Shown: positions 23,224-31,383, counted from the stretch's first letter. The stretch: 36,360 bases of DNA from Solimonas thermocellulolyticum (GCF_040327995.1 NZ_JBEPIJ010000023.1:1-36360), one strand, 5' to 3'. Notes: generated by a model not told the origin, from the sequence alone. Numbers and translations: made by a program.

Positions 23224-24912
23224 ATGGATGTCATGACCTGGACTTACCTCATCGTCGGTGCGAGCTTCGCGCTGTACATCGGCATTGCGATCTGGTCGCG
23301 CGCCGACTCGACCTCGGACTACTACGTCGCCGGCGGCGGCGTCTCGCCCATCGCCAACGGCATGGCCACGGCCGCGGACTGGATGAGCGCCGCCTCTTTC
23401 ATCTCGATGGCCGGCCTGATCGCCTTCATGGGGCGCGACGGCTCGGTGTATCTGATGGGCTGGACCGGCGGCTACGTGTTGCTGGCGCTGCTGCTCGCGC
23501 CCTACCTGCGCAAGTTCGGCAAGTTCACCGTGCCGGACTTCGTCGGCGACCGCTACTACTCGCAGACCGCGCGCATGGTCGCGGTGATCTCGGCGATCTT
23601 CGTGTCGTTCACCTATGTCGCCGGGCAGATGCGCGGCGTCGGCATCGTGTTTTCGCGCTTTCTCGAAGTGGACATCACCATGGGCGTGATCATCGGCATG
23701 GCGATCGTGTTCTTCTACGCCGTGCTCGGCGGCATGAAGGGCATCACCTACACGCAGGTCGCGCAGTACTGCGTGCTGATCTTCGCCTACATGGTGCCGG
23801 CGTTCTTCATCTCGCTGATGCTGACCGGCAATCCGATTCCGCAGCTCGGCTTCGGCGCCAAGACCGCGGACGGCGTCTACCTGCTCGACAAGCTCGATGG
23901 CCTGGTGACCGAACTCGGCTTCACCGCCTACACCGCGGGAGTCAAGCCGACGATCGACGTCTTTTGCATCACGCTCGCGCTAATGGTCGGCACCGCCGGC
24001 CTGCCGCACGTGATCGTGCGCTTCTTCACCGTGCCCAAGGTGCGCGACGCCCGTCGCTCCGCCGGCTGGGCGCTGGTGTTCATCGCGATCCTCTACACGA
24101 CGGCGCCTGCGATCGCGGCCTTTGCGCGCACCAACCTGATCGAGACCATCCACGACAAGCCCTACGCCGAGGCGCCGGCCTGGGTGAAGAGCTGGGAGAA
24201 GACCGGACTGATCAAGTGGGAGGACAAGAACGCCGACGGCGTCATGCAGTACGTCGCCGCACCGGATGCCAACGAGATGACCATCGACCGCGACATCATG
24301 GTGCTGGCCAACCCGGAGATCGCGAAGCTGCCGAACTGGGTCATCGCGCTGGTCGCGGCCGGCGGTCTGGCGGCGGCACTGTCGACGGCGGCCGGCCTGC
24401 TGCTGGTGATCTCGACCTCGATCTCGCACGACCTGCTGAAGAAGACGCTGATGCCCGGTATCACCGACAAGCAGGAGCTGCTGTTCGCGCGCTGTGCTGC
24501 GGCACTGGCGATCGGCATCGCCGGCTATCTGGGCATCCATCCGCCGGGCTTCGTCGCTCAGGTGGTCGCCTTCGCGTTCGGACTCGCCGCCTCGTCGTTC
24601 TTCCCGGCGATCATCCTCGGCATCTTTTCCAAGCGCATGAACAAGGAGGGAGCGATCGCTGGCATGATCACGGGCATCACCGTCACCGCGGCCTACATCA
24701 TCTACTTCAAGTTCGTGAATACGGCGGCGAACACGCCCGACAACTGGTTCCTCGGCATCTCACCCGAGGGCTTCGGCGCCATCGGCATGCTGGTGAACTT
24801 CGCGGTGGCCACCGCCGTCGCGGCGCTGACCAAGGCGCCGCCACGGCACGTGCAGCAGATCGTCGAGCACATTCGTGTGCCGCGCGGCGCGGGTGCCGCC
24901 CATGCGCACTAA
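23224..24912 (+). CDS. Sodium:solute symporter, VC_2705/ActP-like (probable acetate uptake)
   Basis: This 562-residue inner-membrane transporter of the SSS (SLC5) family has about 13 helices. AGGAGA precedes ATG 23224. Family blocks are YYVAGGGVSPIANGMATAADWMSAASFI in the first third, the FVGDRYYSQTARMVA region, VGTAGLPHVIVRFFTVP, and LAAALSTAAGLLLVISTSISHDLL with the sodium-site Ser/Thr residues. A soluble insert of about 60 residues rich in charge (around 305-365) distinguishes the VC_2705 group from E. coli ActP. It directly follows DUF4212 and lies beside crbS and acs, so acetate or a related short monocarboxylate is the probable substrate. Sodium coupling is inferred from the family. Confidence 0.92.
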   Translation: MDVMTWTYLIVGASFALYIGIAIWSRADSTSDYYVAGGGVSPIANGMATAADWMSAASFISMAGLIAFMGRDGSVYLMGWTGGYVLLALLLAPYLRKFGKFTVPDFVGDRYYSQTARMVAVISAIFVSFTYVAGQMRGVGIVFSRFLEVDITMGVIIGMAIVFFYAVLGGMKGITYTQVAQYCVLIFAYMVPAFFISLMLTGNPIPQLGFGAKTADGVYLLDKLDGLVTELGFTAYTAGVKPTIDVFCITLALMVGTAGLPHVIVRFFTVPKVRDARRSAGWALVFIAILYTTAPAIAAFARTNLIETIHDKPYAEAPAWVKSWEKTGLIKWEDKNADGVMQYVAAPDANEMTIDRDIMVLANPEIAKLPNWVIALVAAGGLAAALSTAAGLLLVISTSISHDLLKKTLMPGITDKQELLFARCAAALAIGIAGYLGIHPPGFVAQVVAFAFGLAASSFFPAIILGIFSKRMNKEGAIAGMITGITVTAAYIIYFKFVNTAANTPDNWFLGISPEGFGAIGMLVNFAVATAVAALTKAPPRHVQQIVEHIRVPRGAGAAHAH

Positions 24913-25045
24913 AAGACGGCCATGCAGGTAGAAAATCTATTTATATCAGTGTCTTGTGGGCTATGGCGTCGAAATGCGCAAGCGCCTCGTGTAAAAAAGT
25001 GAACGTCCGGTCGCTTTCCCTCCCTTAGGCCGGACAATGCCTGGG
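24913..25045 (+). other. AT-rich intergenic stretch with possible small RNA
   Basis: Between the symporter stop and a strong terminator lie 133 bases, opening with a clearly AT-rich patch (24941-24957, including TATTTATAT) unlike the surrounding DNA. GTCCGG (25005-25010) and CCGGAC (25030-25035) can form a stem. An untranslated tail this long before the terminator could be a 3' UTR or contain a short independent transcript. No coding frame is convincing. Confidence 0.3.
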
Positions 25046-25096
25046 CCGCGACCCGCAGCCTCCCCCTCCCGGGATTGCGGGTCGCGGTCTTTTTTT
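25046..25096 (+). terminator. Rho-independent terminator after the symporter gene
   Basis: CCGCGACCCGCA (25046-25057) pairs perfectly with TGCGGGTCGCGG (25076-25087), and is followed by TCTTTTTTT (25088-25096). This 12-bp stem with a U-tract is the clearest intrinsic terminator in the window. It ends the DUF4212-symporter transcript and separates it from rlmJ, which begins 51 bases later. Confidence 0.9.
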
Positions 25097-25147
25097 GCAC
25101 GTGGCCAGCGGCCAGCGGCTGCTCGACGCGACGCCGATAATGCCGCC

Positions 25148-25987
25148 ATGCACTATCAACATCGCTACCACGCCGGCAACTTCGCCGACGTCTTCAAGCA
25201 TGTGCTACTGCTCGCCCTGCTGCGTGCGCTCAGCGCCAAGGACAAGCCCTGGTGCTACCTGGATACCCACGCCGGCGCCGCTGAGTACGACCTGTCCGAC
25301 GAAGCGGCGCTGCGCACGGGCGAGTTCGCGGACGGTGTCGCGCGGCTGTGGGCGGCAGACGGCGCGCCGCCGGCCGTCGCCGACTGGCTCGCGGTCGTGC
25401 GTGCGCGCAATCCCGACGGTGCGCTGCGCCGTTATCCCGGCTCGCCGCTCTTGGCGCTGACCGCGGCGCGTGCCAAGGACCGGCTGCTGCTGTGTGAGCG
25501 CGTGCCGGCCGTGGCCGAGCAGCTCCGCGGCAAGATGCTCGCTGATCCGCGCGTGCATGTGCACCGGCGCGACGGCTACGAGCTGGCGTCCTTGCTGCCG
25601 CCAGCCGAGAAACGCGGGCTGGTGCTGGTCGATCCGCCGTTCGAGCGCGTCGACGAGTTCGACGCCTGCGCCGCCTTCGTCGCCGAGGGCCTGCGCCGCT
25701 TCGCCGGCGGCGTGTTCGCAGTCTGGTATCCGTTCAAGCAGCGGTACGCGACCGAGCGCTGGCTGCGCCGGATGCGGCGCGAGACCGCGCGCGAGGCCCT
25801 GAACCTGCAGCTTTGCGTCAGTCACGCCGCCGACGGCGAGATGCGCGCCTGCGGCCTGCTGGTCATCAATCCGCCGTATGCGGCGCAGGCCCCGATCGCC
25901 GAGGCGCTGGCCTGGCTGACGCCCCGGCTTGCCCAGGGCGAAGGCGCCGGTCATGCGGCGCAGCGCTGGTCTGTCGGAACGTCCTAA
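25148..25987 (+). CDS. rlmJ: 23S rRNA (adenine(2030)-N6)-methyltransferase RlmJ
   Basis: This SAM-dependent enzyme methylates A2030 of 23S rRNA. It has 279 residues against 280 for the E. coli protein. The N-terminal HRYHAGNFADVFKH block is characteristic. DTHAGAAEYDL is the SAM-binding region, and LVLVDPPFE gives the catalytic motif IV as DPPF instead of the commoner DPPY. C-terminal INPPYAA completes the pattern. The frame is open from 25037, but ATG 25148 is the conserved start. The stop codon overlaps the stop of the opposing esterase-like gene by four bases (25984-25987), so the two are strictly convergent with no terminator between them. Confidence 0.94.
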   Translation: MHYQHRYHAGNFADVFKHVLLLALLRALSAKDKPWCYLDTHAGAAEYDLSDEAALRTGEFADGVARLWAADGAPPAVADWLAVVRARNPDGALRRYPGSPLLALTAARAKDRLLLCERVPAVAEQLRGKMLADPRVHVHRRDGYELASLLPPAEKRGLVLVDPPFERVDEFDACAAFVAEGLRRFAGGVFAVWYPFKQRYATERWLRRMRRETAREALNLQLCVSHAADGEMRACGLLVINPPYAAQAPIAEALAWLTPRLAQGEGAGHAAQRWSVGTS

Positions 25988-27282
25988 AGCGGCTCGACCG
26001 ACAGCTCGAAGATCACGCACCAGTTGTGCATGGGCGCGGCGATGCCCTGGGGATCGAAGACCAAGCGGTCGCCCTGGCTGTCGCGCAGGTTGCCGCGCGG
26101 GCCGGTCAGGCGGCCCGACGGCTTGTCGCCGTCCCAGGCGTAGCGCAGCGAAGAGCCGGCGGCGATCGGCCGTGCGGCCGCGATCCAGACGCGGGTGCCG
26201 GCGCGGTCGATCGCGATGCCGGTGATCGGGTTGTCGCGACCATCGGGGTCAACCACACGGAACCCGTACTGGCCGGGATCGGCGACCTGCACGGTGTCGA
26301 ACACCAGCGGTGGTACCGGCACATGAAAGTCCACGACGACGACACGGTCGATCGAGCGCGCCCGCAGCGGCAGCAAGGGCTGCCAGCGCCCGCCGTCGAT
26401 GACCACGCGTTTGTAGACCAGGCCGAAGTAGGCGCCCAGCCACTTGCTGGAGCGCGCATCGAGGTGGAACTCGTCGACGAAGTCCATCATGTACAGCGGC
26501 GTGGCGAGGTGGAAGTCCGGCTGGGTTCGGCCGAGTTCGAGCTGGGCGAGGGCGATGTCCGGACGGGCGCTGCCGGCGGCGAGGTGTGCGGACACTTGGT
26601 AGGCGATCATCGGTACGCGTTCGGCGCTGCCCGTGATCACCTCGTTGACCCAGTCGATCTGCCGGCGCAGGGCATCGACGCCGGCGCGGTAGGTCTGCGC
26701 ATCCGTACCCCAGTATTGGTCGCTTTCTCCCTGGCCCCAGGTGACGGCGCCGAGTCGGTATTCGGCGTTGCGCACACGCGCATGGGCATGGCCGAAATAC
26801 AAGTCCCAGATCAGCTGTTCGAACGGCGAGCTGCCGAAAGAGAGGGCCTTGACCGTCTGCCCGCCCTTGCCGGGCGCACTGCCGAGATAGCGGATGCCCA
26901 GATCCGCGGACCGGTGGCCGTCTTCCTGCATGCGCATCTGATCGATCATCTGGAGCATGCCGGCGACAGGCGTCTCGCCGAGCCAGTAGTAACGCGACTC
27001 CTGGAAGGGGACGAGACTTGCGCGGTTGGCGGCGGCATCGCCCTCGCCGAATTGCGCACGCACGCCCGACGAGAACATCAGGTTGGACGGATGCGGTTCG
27101 GTGCTGATCGGCGGTACGGCGCCGGTGCCGAGCGATACGCTCTGGCCGTAGGACACGATCTGATGGATCGCCTCGGCCTGCGCCGGCGGTGATGAGACGA
27201 GCGCGGCGGCGAGCACGGAGGCAGCGACGCAGAGCAGCAGCCCCGGCTGGCGATGCAAGTGGCGAGCAGGGAGAATCGACAT
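25984..27282 (-). CDS. Secreted SGNH/SASA-type esterase-like protein
   Basis: This 432-residue protein is exported: MSILPARHLHRQPG is followed by a hydrophobic core and a signal-peptidase-like site SSPPAQA near residue 37. The SGNH/SASA (sialate O-acetylesterase, DUF303) hallmarks are VSYGQSVSLG (nucleophile Ser in G-Q-S), a glycine-rich VTWGQGESD corresponding to the family W-x-Q-G-E-S-D, and a C-terminal Asp-His pair in DEFHLD. The last 110 residues look like a beta-rich accessory domain. It probably removes acetyl or other acyl groups from a carbohydrate in the periplasm or outside. The substrate cannot be deduced, and no glycan cluster surrounds it. ATG 27282 is the only start that gives a sensible signal peptide. 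Confidence 0.75.
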   Translation of the reverse strand: MSILPARHLHRQPGLLLCVAASVLAAALVSSPPAQAEAIHQIVSYGQSVSLGTGAVPPISTEPHPSNLMFSSGVRAQFGEGDAAANRASLVPFQESRYYWLGETPVAGMLQMIDQMRMQEDGHRSADLGIRYLGSAPGKGGQTVKALSFGSSPFEQLIWDLYFGHAHARVRNAEYRLGAVTWGQGESDQYWGTDAQTYRAGVDALRRQIDWVNEVITGSAERVPMIAYQVSAHLAAGSARPDIALAQLELGRTQPDFHLATPLYMMDFVDEFHLDARSSKWLGAYFGLVYKRVVIDGGRWQPLLPLRARSIDRVVVVDFHVPVPPLVFDTVQVADPGQYGFRVVDPDGRDNPITGIAIDRAGTRVWIAAARPIAAGSSLRYAWDGDKPSGRLTGPRGNLRDSQGDRLVFDPQGIAAPMHNWCVIFELSVEPL

Positions 27283-27373
27283 CGGCACGGACCGCGTGGG
27301 GGTGTGCTTCACAGCCTCCCATGCCGGACCACAAATGTAGTTATTTTCGTACACGAGCGCGGGCGGATGTCCG

Positions 27374-27979
27374 ATGAGCGGCCCCGCGGCGGCAGTTGCC
27401 GTGCGCGCCATCAGCTTTGAAAACATGAACGAAACCGAGACCTTGCACGAGGGGCGTTTTCTCGCCCTGTTGCGCGACGGCCGCTGGGAATACGTGACGC
27501 GCACCAACAGCAGCGGTGCGGTGTTCATCGTCGCGGTGACCGCGGCGCGTGAACTGCTGCTGGTGGAGCAGTACCGCGTGCCGCTGCGCGCGCGCACCAT
27601 CGAGCTGCCGGCCGGAATGATGGGCGACGAGGCGCGCTTCGCCGGCGAGTCCCTGGCCGATGCCGCGCTGCGCGAACTGGAGGAGGAAACAGGTTATCGC
27701 GGCGCGCGCGTCGAGTCGCTGACTTGCGGCCCGGTCGCCGCGGGCCTGACCAGCGAGATGCTGCACCTGGTCCGCGTGCACGACCTGAGGCGCGTGCACG
27801 ACGGCGGCGGGGTCGATGGCGAGGACATCGTCGTGCACCGCGTGCCGCTCGACGCCGTCGATGGCTGGCTGCTCGAACGCGCGAGCGAGGGTCGTCTGAT
27901 CGAGCCGCGGATCTACGCGGCGCTGTACTTCGTCGCGCGCGACGAGTCGCGCACGACGCCGGCGCCGCACACCGCATAG
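27374..27979 (+). CDS. Nudix hydrolase, ADP-ribose pyrophosphatase-like
   Basis: This cytosolic 201-residue Nudix enzyme probably hydrolyses ADP-ribose or a related nucleoside diphosphate linked to another moiety. The Nudix box ends with GESLADAALRELEEETGY, holding the metal-binding REUxEExGU core; it is preceded by IELPAGMMGDEARFA, with a short insertion relative to the usual ELPAG-LVDPGE. LLLVEQYRVPL upstream is typical of NudF-type proteins. ATG 27374 is given as start, but ATG 27425 (MNETETLHEG) fits homologues about as well, and neither has a strong ribosome binding site. The 91-base gap to the divergent esterase-like gene includes an AT-rich patch (27335-27352) that may hold promoters. 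Confidence 0.88.
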   Translation: MSGPAAAVAVRAISFENMNETETLHEGRFLALLRDGRWEYVTRTNSSGAVFIVAVTAARELLLVEQYRVPLRARTIELPAGMMGDEARFAGESLADAALRELEEETGYRGARVESLTCGPVAAGLTSEMLHLVRVHDLRRVHDGGGVDGEDIVVHRVPLDAVDGWLLERASEGRLIEPRIYAALYFVARDESRTTPAPHTA

Positions 27980-28035
27980 CGGGCAAGACCCGGACGGCCG
28001 CCGCGCGGTGTCGAACCGGGTAATTGAACGATCGG

Positions 28036-28064
28036 TTGACTCGCGGCGGGCAGAGCGCTATAGT
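28036..28064 (+). promoter_or_regulatory. Strong sigma-70 promoter of the reductase-diiron pair
   Basis: TTGACT (28036-28041), exactly 17 bases, then TATAGT (28059-28064) is the best sigma-70 match in the window. The start of transcription would be near 28071, and the reductase ATG is at 28097 with GGAGGG ahead of it. TTGAACGATCGGTTGA (28024-28039) overlaps the -35; its AAC...GTT half-sites are loosely palindromic and could be a TetR-type operator. Confidence 0.7.
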
Positions 28065-28096
28065 CGCGGGCGAGGAGCATCGCCACCGGAGGGTCG

Positions 28097-29161
28097 ATGA
28101 GCGTCCGTACCGCCATCGCTGCGAGTCGCCGCCGCATCGTGTTGCCGCGCCCGCATGGGCCGGCCCAGCGCTGGAGCCTGCATGCGCCGACCGTGCCGCG
28201 CGCGGTGCTGGTCGTCGAAGTCCGGCGCGAGACCGAGGACGCGGTCACGCTGGTGCTGCACCCGGAGGACGGGCGGCCGATTCCGTTTCGCGCCGGTCAG
28301 TATCTGACGCACTGTTTCGAGATCGACGGCCAAGCGCAGCGCCGCGCGTACTCGATCAGCAGTGCCGAAGGGCAGCCGCTGGCGTGCACGATCAAGGCGC
28401 TGCCGGATGGACGCGTTTCGCAGCACGTGTTGCGCGCCGTGCGCCCCGGCACGCGCTACAGCGTGATCGGCCCGACCGGCGATTTCGTGCTGCCGGACGA
28501 TACGCGCGCGCCCTTGGTGCTGCTCGCCGGCGGCAGCGGCATCACACCCGTGATCAGCCTCGCCGAAACCGCGCTGGCGCGCGATCCGCAGCGTGCGGTG
28601 CGGCTGGTGTATGTCAATCGCGATCCGGCGCGTGCGATTTTTGCCGAACGCCTGCGGCAACTTGCTGCACGGCATCCTGCGCTGCAGCTCGTGCAGCACG
28701 CCAGCGCCGGCGGCCGCCCGGATGCCGCGCAACTGCGCGCGCTGCTGCAACCCTCGGCCGCCGCCGAACACTATCTCTGCGGACCGCAGGGTCTGATGGA
28801 TGCCGCCGAGGCGGCGCTGCGCGCGGCCGGCGTGCCGGCCGCGCGCATCCACCGCGAGCGCTTCATCCCGGCACCGCGCCCACAGCCGCGACCGACGACG
28901 CCGCAGCCGATCACGTTCACGCGCAGCGGCCGCAGCGTCGAGCAGCAACCCGGCGAATCCATCCTCGATGCCGGCCTGCGCGCCGGCATCGCGCTCGAAT
29001 ACAGCTGCACCGTCGGTGGCTGCGGCCACTGCAAGGTCCGCGTGCTCGACGGTACGCCGCTGCTCAATGAACCCAACTGCCTGTCCGAGGCCGAGCGCAA
29101 CGCCGGCTGGACGCTGGCCTGTTCGGCCTGCGCCACGGGCCCTCTGACGATCGACGCTTGA
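28097..29161 (+). CDS. Ferredoxin reductase with FAD, NAD(P) and C-terminal [2Fe-2S] domains
   Basis: This 354-residue electron-transfer protein takes electrons from NAD(P)H through FAD to a plant-type [2Fe-2S] cluster. Domains in order: FNR-like FAD domain (about 30-140; RAYSISS binds FAD), NAD(P) domain (about 145-255; LAGGSGITPV, then YLCGPQGLMDAAE), and ferredoxin domain (about 270-354). Cluster ligands are CTVGGCGHC (C-x4-C-x2-C) and a later Cys in LACSAC. GGAGGG lies four bases before ATG 28097. The gene is followed after 11 bases by a soluble diiron protein, so it is very probably that protein's reductase. It resembles reductases of the HcaD/PaaE and DesC types; the exact partner chemistry is not known. 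Confidence 0.88.
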   Translation: MSVRTAIAASRRRIVLPRPHGPAQRWSLHAPTVPRAVLVVEVRRETEDAVTLVLHPEDGRPIPFRAGQYLTHCFEIDGQAQRRAYSISSAEGQPLACTIKALPDGRVSQHVLRAVRPGTRYSVIGPTGDFVLPDDTRAPLVLLAGGSGITPVISLAETALARDPQRAVRLVYVNRDPARAIFAERLRQLAARHPALQLVQHASAGGRPDAAQLRALLQPSAAAEHYLCGPQGLMDAAEAALRAAGVPAARIHRERFIPAPRPQPRPTTPQPITFTRSGRSVEQQPGESILDAGLRAGIALEYSCTVGGCGHCKVRVLDGTPLLNEPNCLSEAERNAGWTLACSACATGPLTIDA

Positions 29162-29172
29162 AGGAGATCACG

Positions 29173-30390
29173 ATGTCTGCCACGACGACCATGGACCGCA
29201 TGCTCGACGGCCTGCCGCAAAAGGCGCAGAACCGCATCTACGGCGTGCTCGACAATCTGCGCGTGATGAGCAGTGTCGGCAATGCGCGGGTTGCCGCGAG
29301 CATGGCGCCGTCGGTGATGCGCGGCCTGGTGCTCGGCAAGGGACGCACCGGGGATGCGGTGGCCATGCGGGCCCACCATGCCGCGCATTTCGATCTGACT
29401 TACCAGAACGAGTTTCCGCAGATGTACGAGCTCTACCGACGTGCCGTCGCCGGGCAGTGGAACGGCGAGCGCGATCTGGACTGGAGCATCGCGGTCGATC
29501 CCGACAACCCGGACACGGCGGTGATGCCGCTCGACTATCCGCCGTTCGCGGGGCTCGCCGAGAAGGGCATTCGCCTCAATGCCAAGGAGAAGCTGCGCTT
29601 CGCCAACGATCTGGCGAGCTGGACGCTGTCGCAGTTCATGCACGGCGAGCAGGGCGCGCTGTACGCGGCGGCGCAGGTGACCGAATCGGTGGCCTGGCTC
29701 GACGGCAAGTTCTACGGCGCCACCCAGGTCATGGACGAGGGGCGCCACCTCGAAGTGTTCTACCGCTATCTCGACACCAAGCTACAGAAGGTCTATGCGG
29801 TCAACGACAACCTGTTCGTGATCCTCGACGACCTGCTCACCGACGGCCGCTGGGACGTGAAGTTTCTCGGCATGCAGATCATGGTCGAGGGCCTCGCGCT
29901 CGGCGCCTTCGGCACGATGTACAACTTCACCCGCGAGCCGCTGCTCAAGCAGTTACTCAAGTACGTGATCCAGGACGAAGCGCGCCACGTGCACTACGGC
30001 GTGCTCGCGCTGCGCGATCACATCACGCGCCAGCTCAGCCCCGCCGAGGTGCGCGAACGCGAGGACTGGGCCTACGAGGTCGCGCTGCTGATGCGCAACC
30101 GCTTCCTCTCGCACGAGATCTACTACGAGTGGTTCGAGGGACGCCTGTCGCTCAAGGACTGGGACGAGATCGTCATGAACGCGCCGTCGATGGCGGCGTT
30201 CCGTCACCTGATGTTCCTGCGCCTGATCCCCAACCTCGAATACATCGGCCTGATGAGCGAGCGCATCAAGGCGCATTACGCCAAGGCCGGACTGACCAGC
30301 TTCCTCGGCGGCAAGAACGCGACGCAGCTCTCGGCCGACGACCTGCTGCGCGACATCTCGGCCTACAAGCCGGAAGGGTTGGCCGCCTGA
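29173..30390 (+). CDS. Soluble ferritin-like diiron protein (putative oxygenase or desaturase)
   Basis: This 405-residue cytosolic helical protein has a complete carboxylate-bridged diiron set: Glu159 (HGEQ), Glu189 and His192 (DEGRH), Glu239 (MVEGL), Glu269 and His272 (DEARH). The two half-sites have identical spacing (E-x29-E-x2-H), as in the ferritin-like superfamily that includes acyl-ACP desaturase, AurF and ribonucleotide reductase R2. AAGGAG stands seven bases before ATG 29173. With the reductase 11 bases upstream it forms a two-gene electron-transfer/oxidase unit under one strong promoter. Oxygen-dependent oxidation or desaturation is a sound inference; the substrate is unknown. Its last 28 bases overlap the opposing BASS transporter gene. 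I do not recognise a characterised member by sequence. Confidence 0.82.
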   Translation: MSATTTMDRMLDGLPQKAQNRIYGVLDNLRVMSSVGNARVAASMAPSVMRGLVLGKGRTGDAVAMRAHHAAHFDLTYQNEFPQMYELYRRAVAGQWNGERDLDWSIAVDPDNPDTAVMPLDYPPFAGLAEKGIRLNAKEKLRFANDLASWTLSQFMHGEQGALYAAAQVTESVAWLDGKFYGATQVMDEGRHLEVFYRYLDTKLQKVYAVNDNLFVILDDLLTDGRWDVKFLGMQIMVEGLALGAFGTMYNFTREPLLKQLLKYVIQDEARHVHYGVLALRDHITRQLSPAEVREREDWAYEVALLMRNRFLSHEIYYEWFEGRLSLKDWDEIVMNAPSMAAFRHLMFLRLIPNLEYIGLMSERIKAHYAKAGLTSFLGGKNATQLSADDLLRDISAYKPEGLAA

Positions 30391-31259
30391 GCACCGGCAC
30401 GCAGGCGCCGGTTCGCCCACCAGCCGAAGGCGGCGGCGGTGAAGAACATGATGATGCTGTAGACCGCCGGCGGGATCGCCATCGTCGGGTTGTCGAGCAT
30501 CAGCGGTGACAGCGCCACCGCGATCGCCAGCGTGCCGTTGTGGATGCCGATCTCCATGCCGATCGCGATCGCTTGGCGCTCGCCCAGGCCCAGCAGTCGC
30601 GGCACCGCGTAACCGACGGCGAGGCTGATCAGATTGAACGCGAGGCAGGCGCCGCCGACCACCTGCACGAACGTGCCGATGTTACCGCTCTCCTTGCTCA
30701 CCGCGAGCGCGATGATCGCGATCAGGAACAGGATCGACAGCCACTTCACCGGCTTGACCAGTTTCTGTGTCAGCGCCGGCGCCTTGGCGTTGAGCAGCAT
30801 GCCCAGCGCGACCGGGCCGAGCACGATGACGAACACCTGCACGACCTTGGCGAACTGCAGCGGAATCGCCTTGCCCTCGCCGTAGAAGTGCAGCATCGAC
30901 AGATTGACCACGATCGGCAGCGTGACGATCGCGAGCACCGAGTTGATCGCCGTCAGCGTGATGTTGAGCGCGACGTCGCCGTTGGCGAGATGGCTGTAGA
31001 GGTTCGCGGTGGCGCCGCCGGGCGAGGCGGCGAGCAGCATCAGGCCGACCGCGAGCGCCGGCTCGAGTGCGAACGCATGGGCAATGCCGACGCAGACCAG
31101 CGGCAGCAGGATCACCTGGCAGGCGAGCCCGACGAACACGGCCTTGGGCATCACCAACACGCGGGTGAAGTCGGCCACGCGCAGCGACAGGCCGAGGCCG
31201 AACATGATGAAGCCCAGCGCCACCGGCAGGAACACGGTGGTGATCGGATCTGCGGTCAC
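30363..31259 (-). CDS. Bile acid:sodium symporter (BASS) family transporter
   Basis: This 298-residue inner-membrane transporter with about ten helices belongs to the BASS/SBF family (BART superfamily). It shows LGFIMFGLGLSLRVADF at the start, LLAASPGGATANLYSHLANGDVALNITLTA (the crossover region with sodium-site residues), and EIGIHNGTLAIAVALS in the second repeat. GTG 31259 is preceded by GAGGGG with good spacing and gives the normal N-terminus; upstream in-frame codons add an atypical Arg/Pro-rich leader. The substrate may be an organic anion such as a keto acid, pantoate or a sterol acid; bile acid itself is not implied. The gene is divergent from thiC, and its 3' end overlaps the diiron gene tail to tail by 28 bases. 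Confidence 0.9.
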   Translation of the reverse strand: MTADPITTVFLPVALGFIMFGLGLSLRVADFTRVLVMPKAVFVGLACQVILLPLVCVGIAHAFALEPALAVGLMLLAASPGGATANLYSHLANGDVALNITLTAINSVLAIVTLPIVVNLSMLHFYGEGKAIPLQFAKVVQVFVIVLGPVALGMLLNAKAPALTQKLVKPVKWLSILFLIAIIALAVSKESGNIGTFVQVVGGACLAFNLISLAVGYAVPRLLGLGERQAIAIGMEIGIHNGTLAIAVALSPLMLDNPTMAIPPAVYSIIMFFTAAAFGWWANRRLRAGAQAANPSGL

Positions 31260-31383
31260 GGCATCCCCTCGATCGTCGGCCGCTAATCGTTGCTCACCCG
31301 GCTCCGGCCGCGTCGGCCGAGCATAGCGCAAGCGCGCCACCTTACGCTGCGCGAACAGGCACGAGCCGCTGCGAGCATCCGGG

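Noticed and set aside
25813..27192. 459-codon plus-strand open frame over the end of rlmJ and the esterase gene
   Set aside because: Overlaps two supported genes in other frames and has no family signature.
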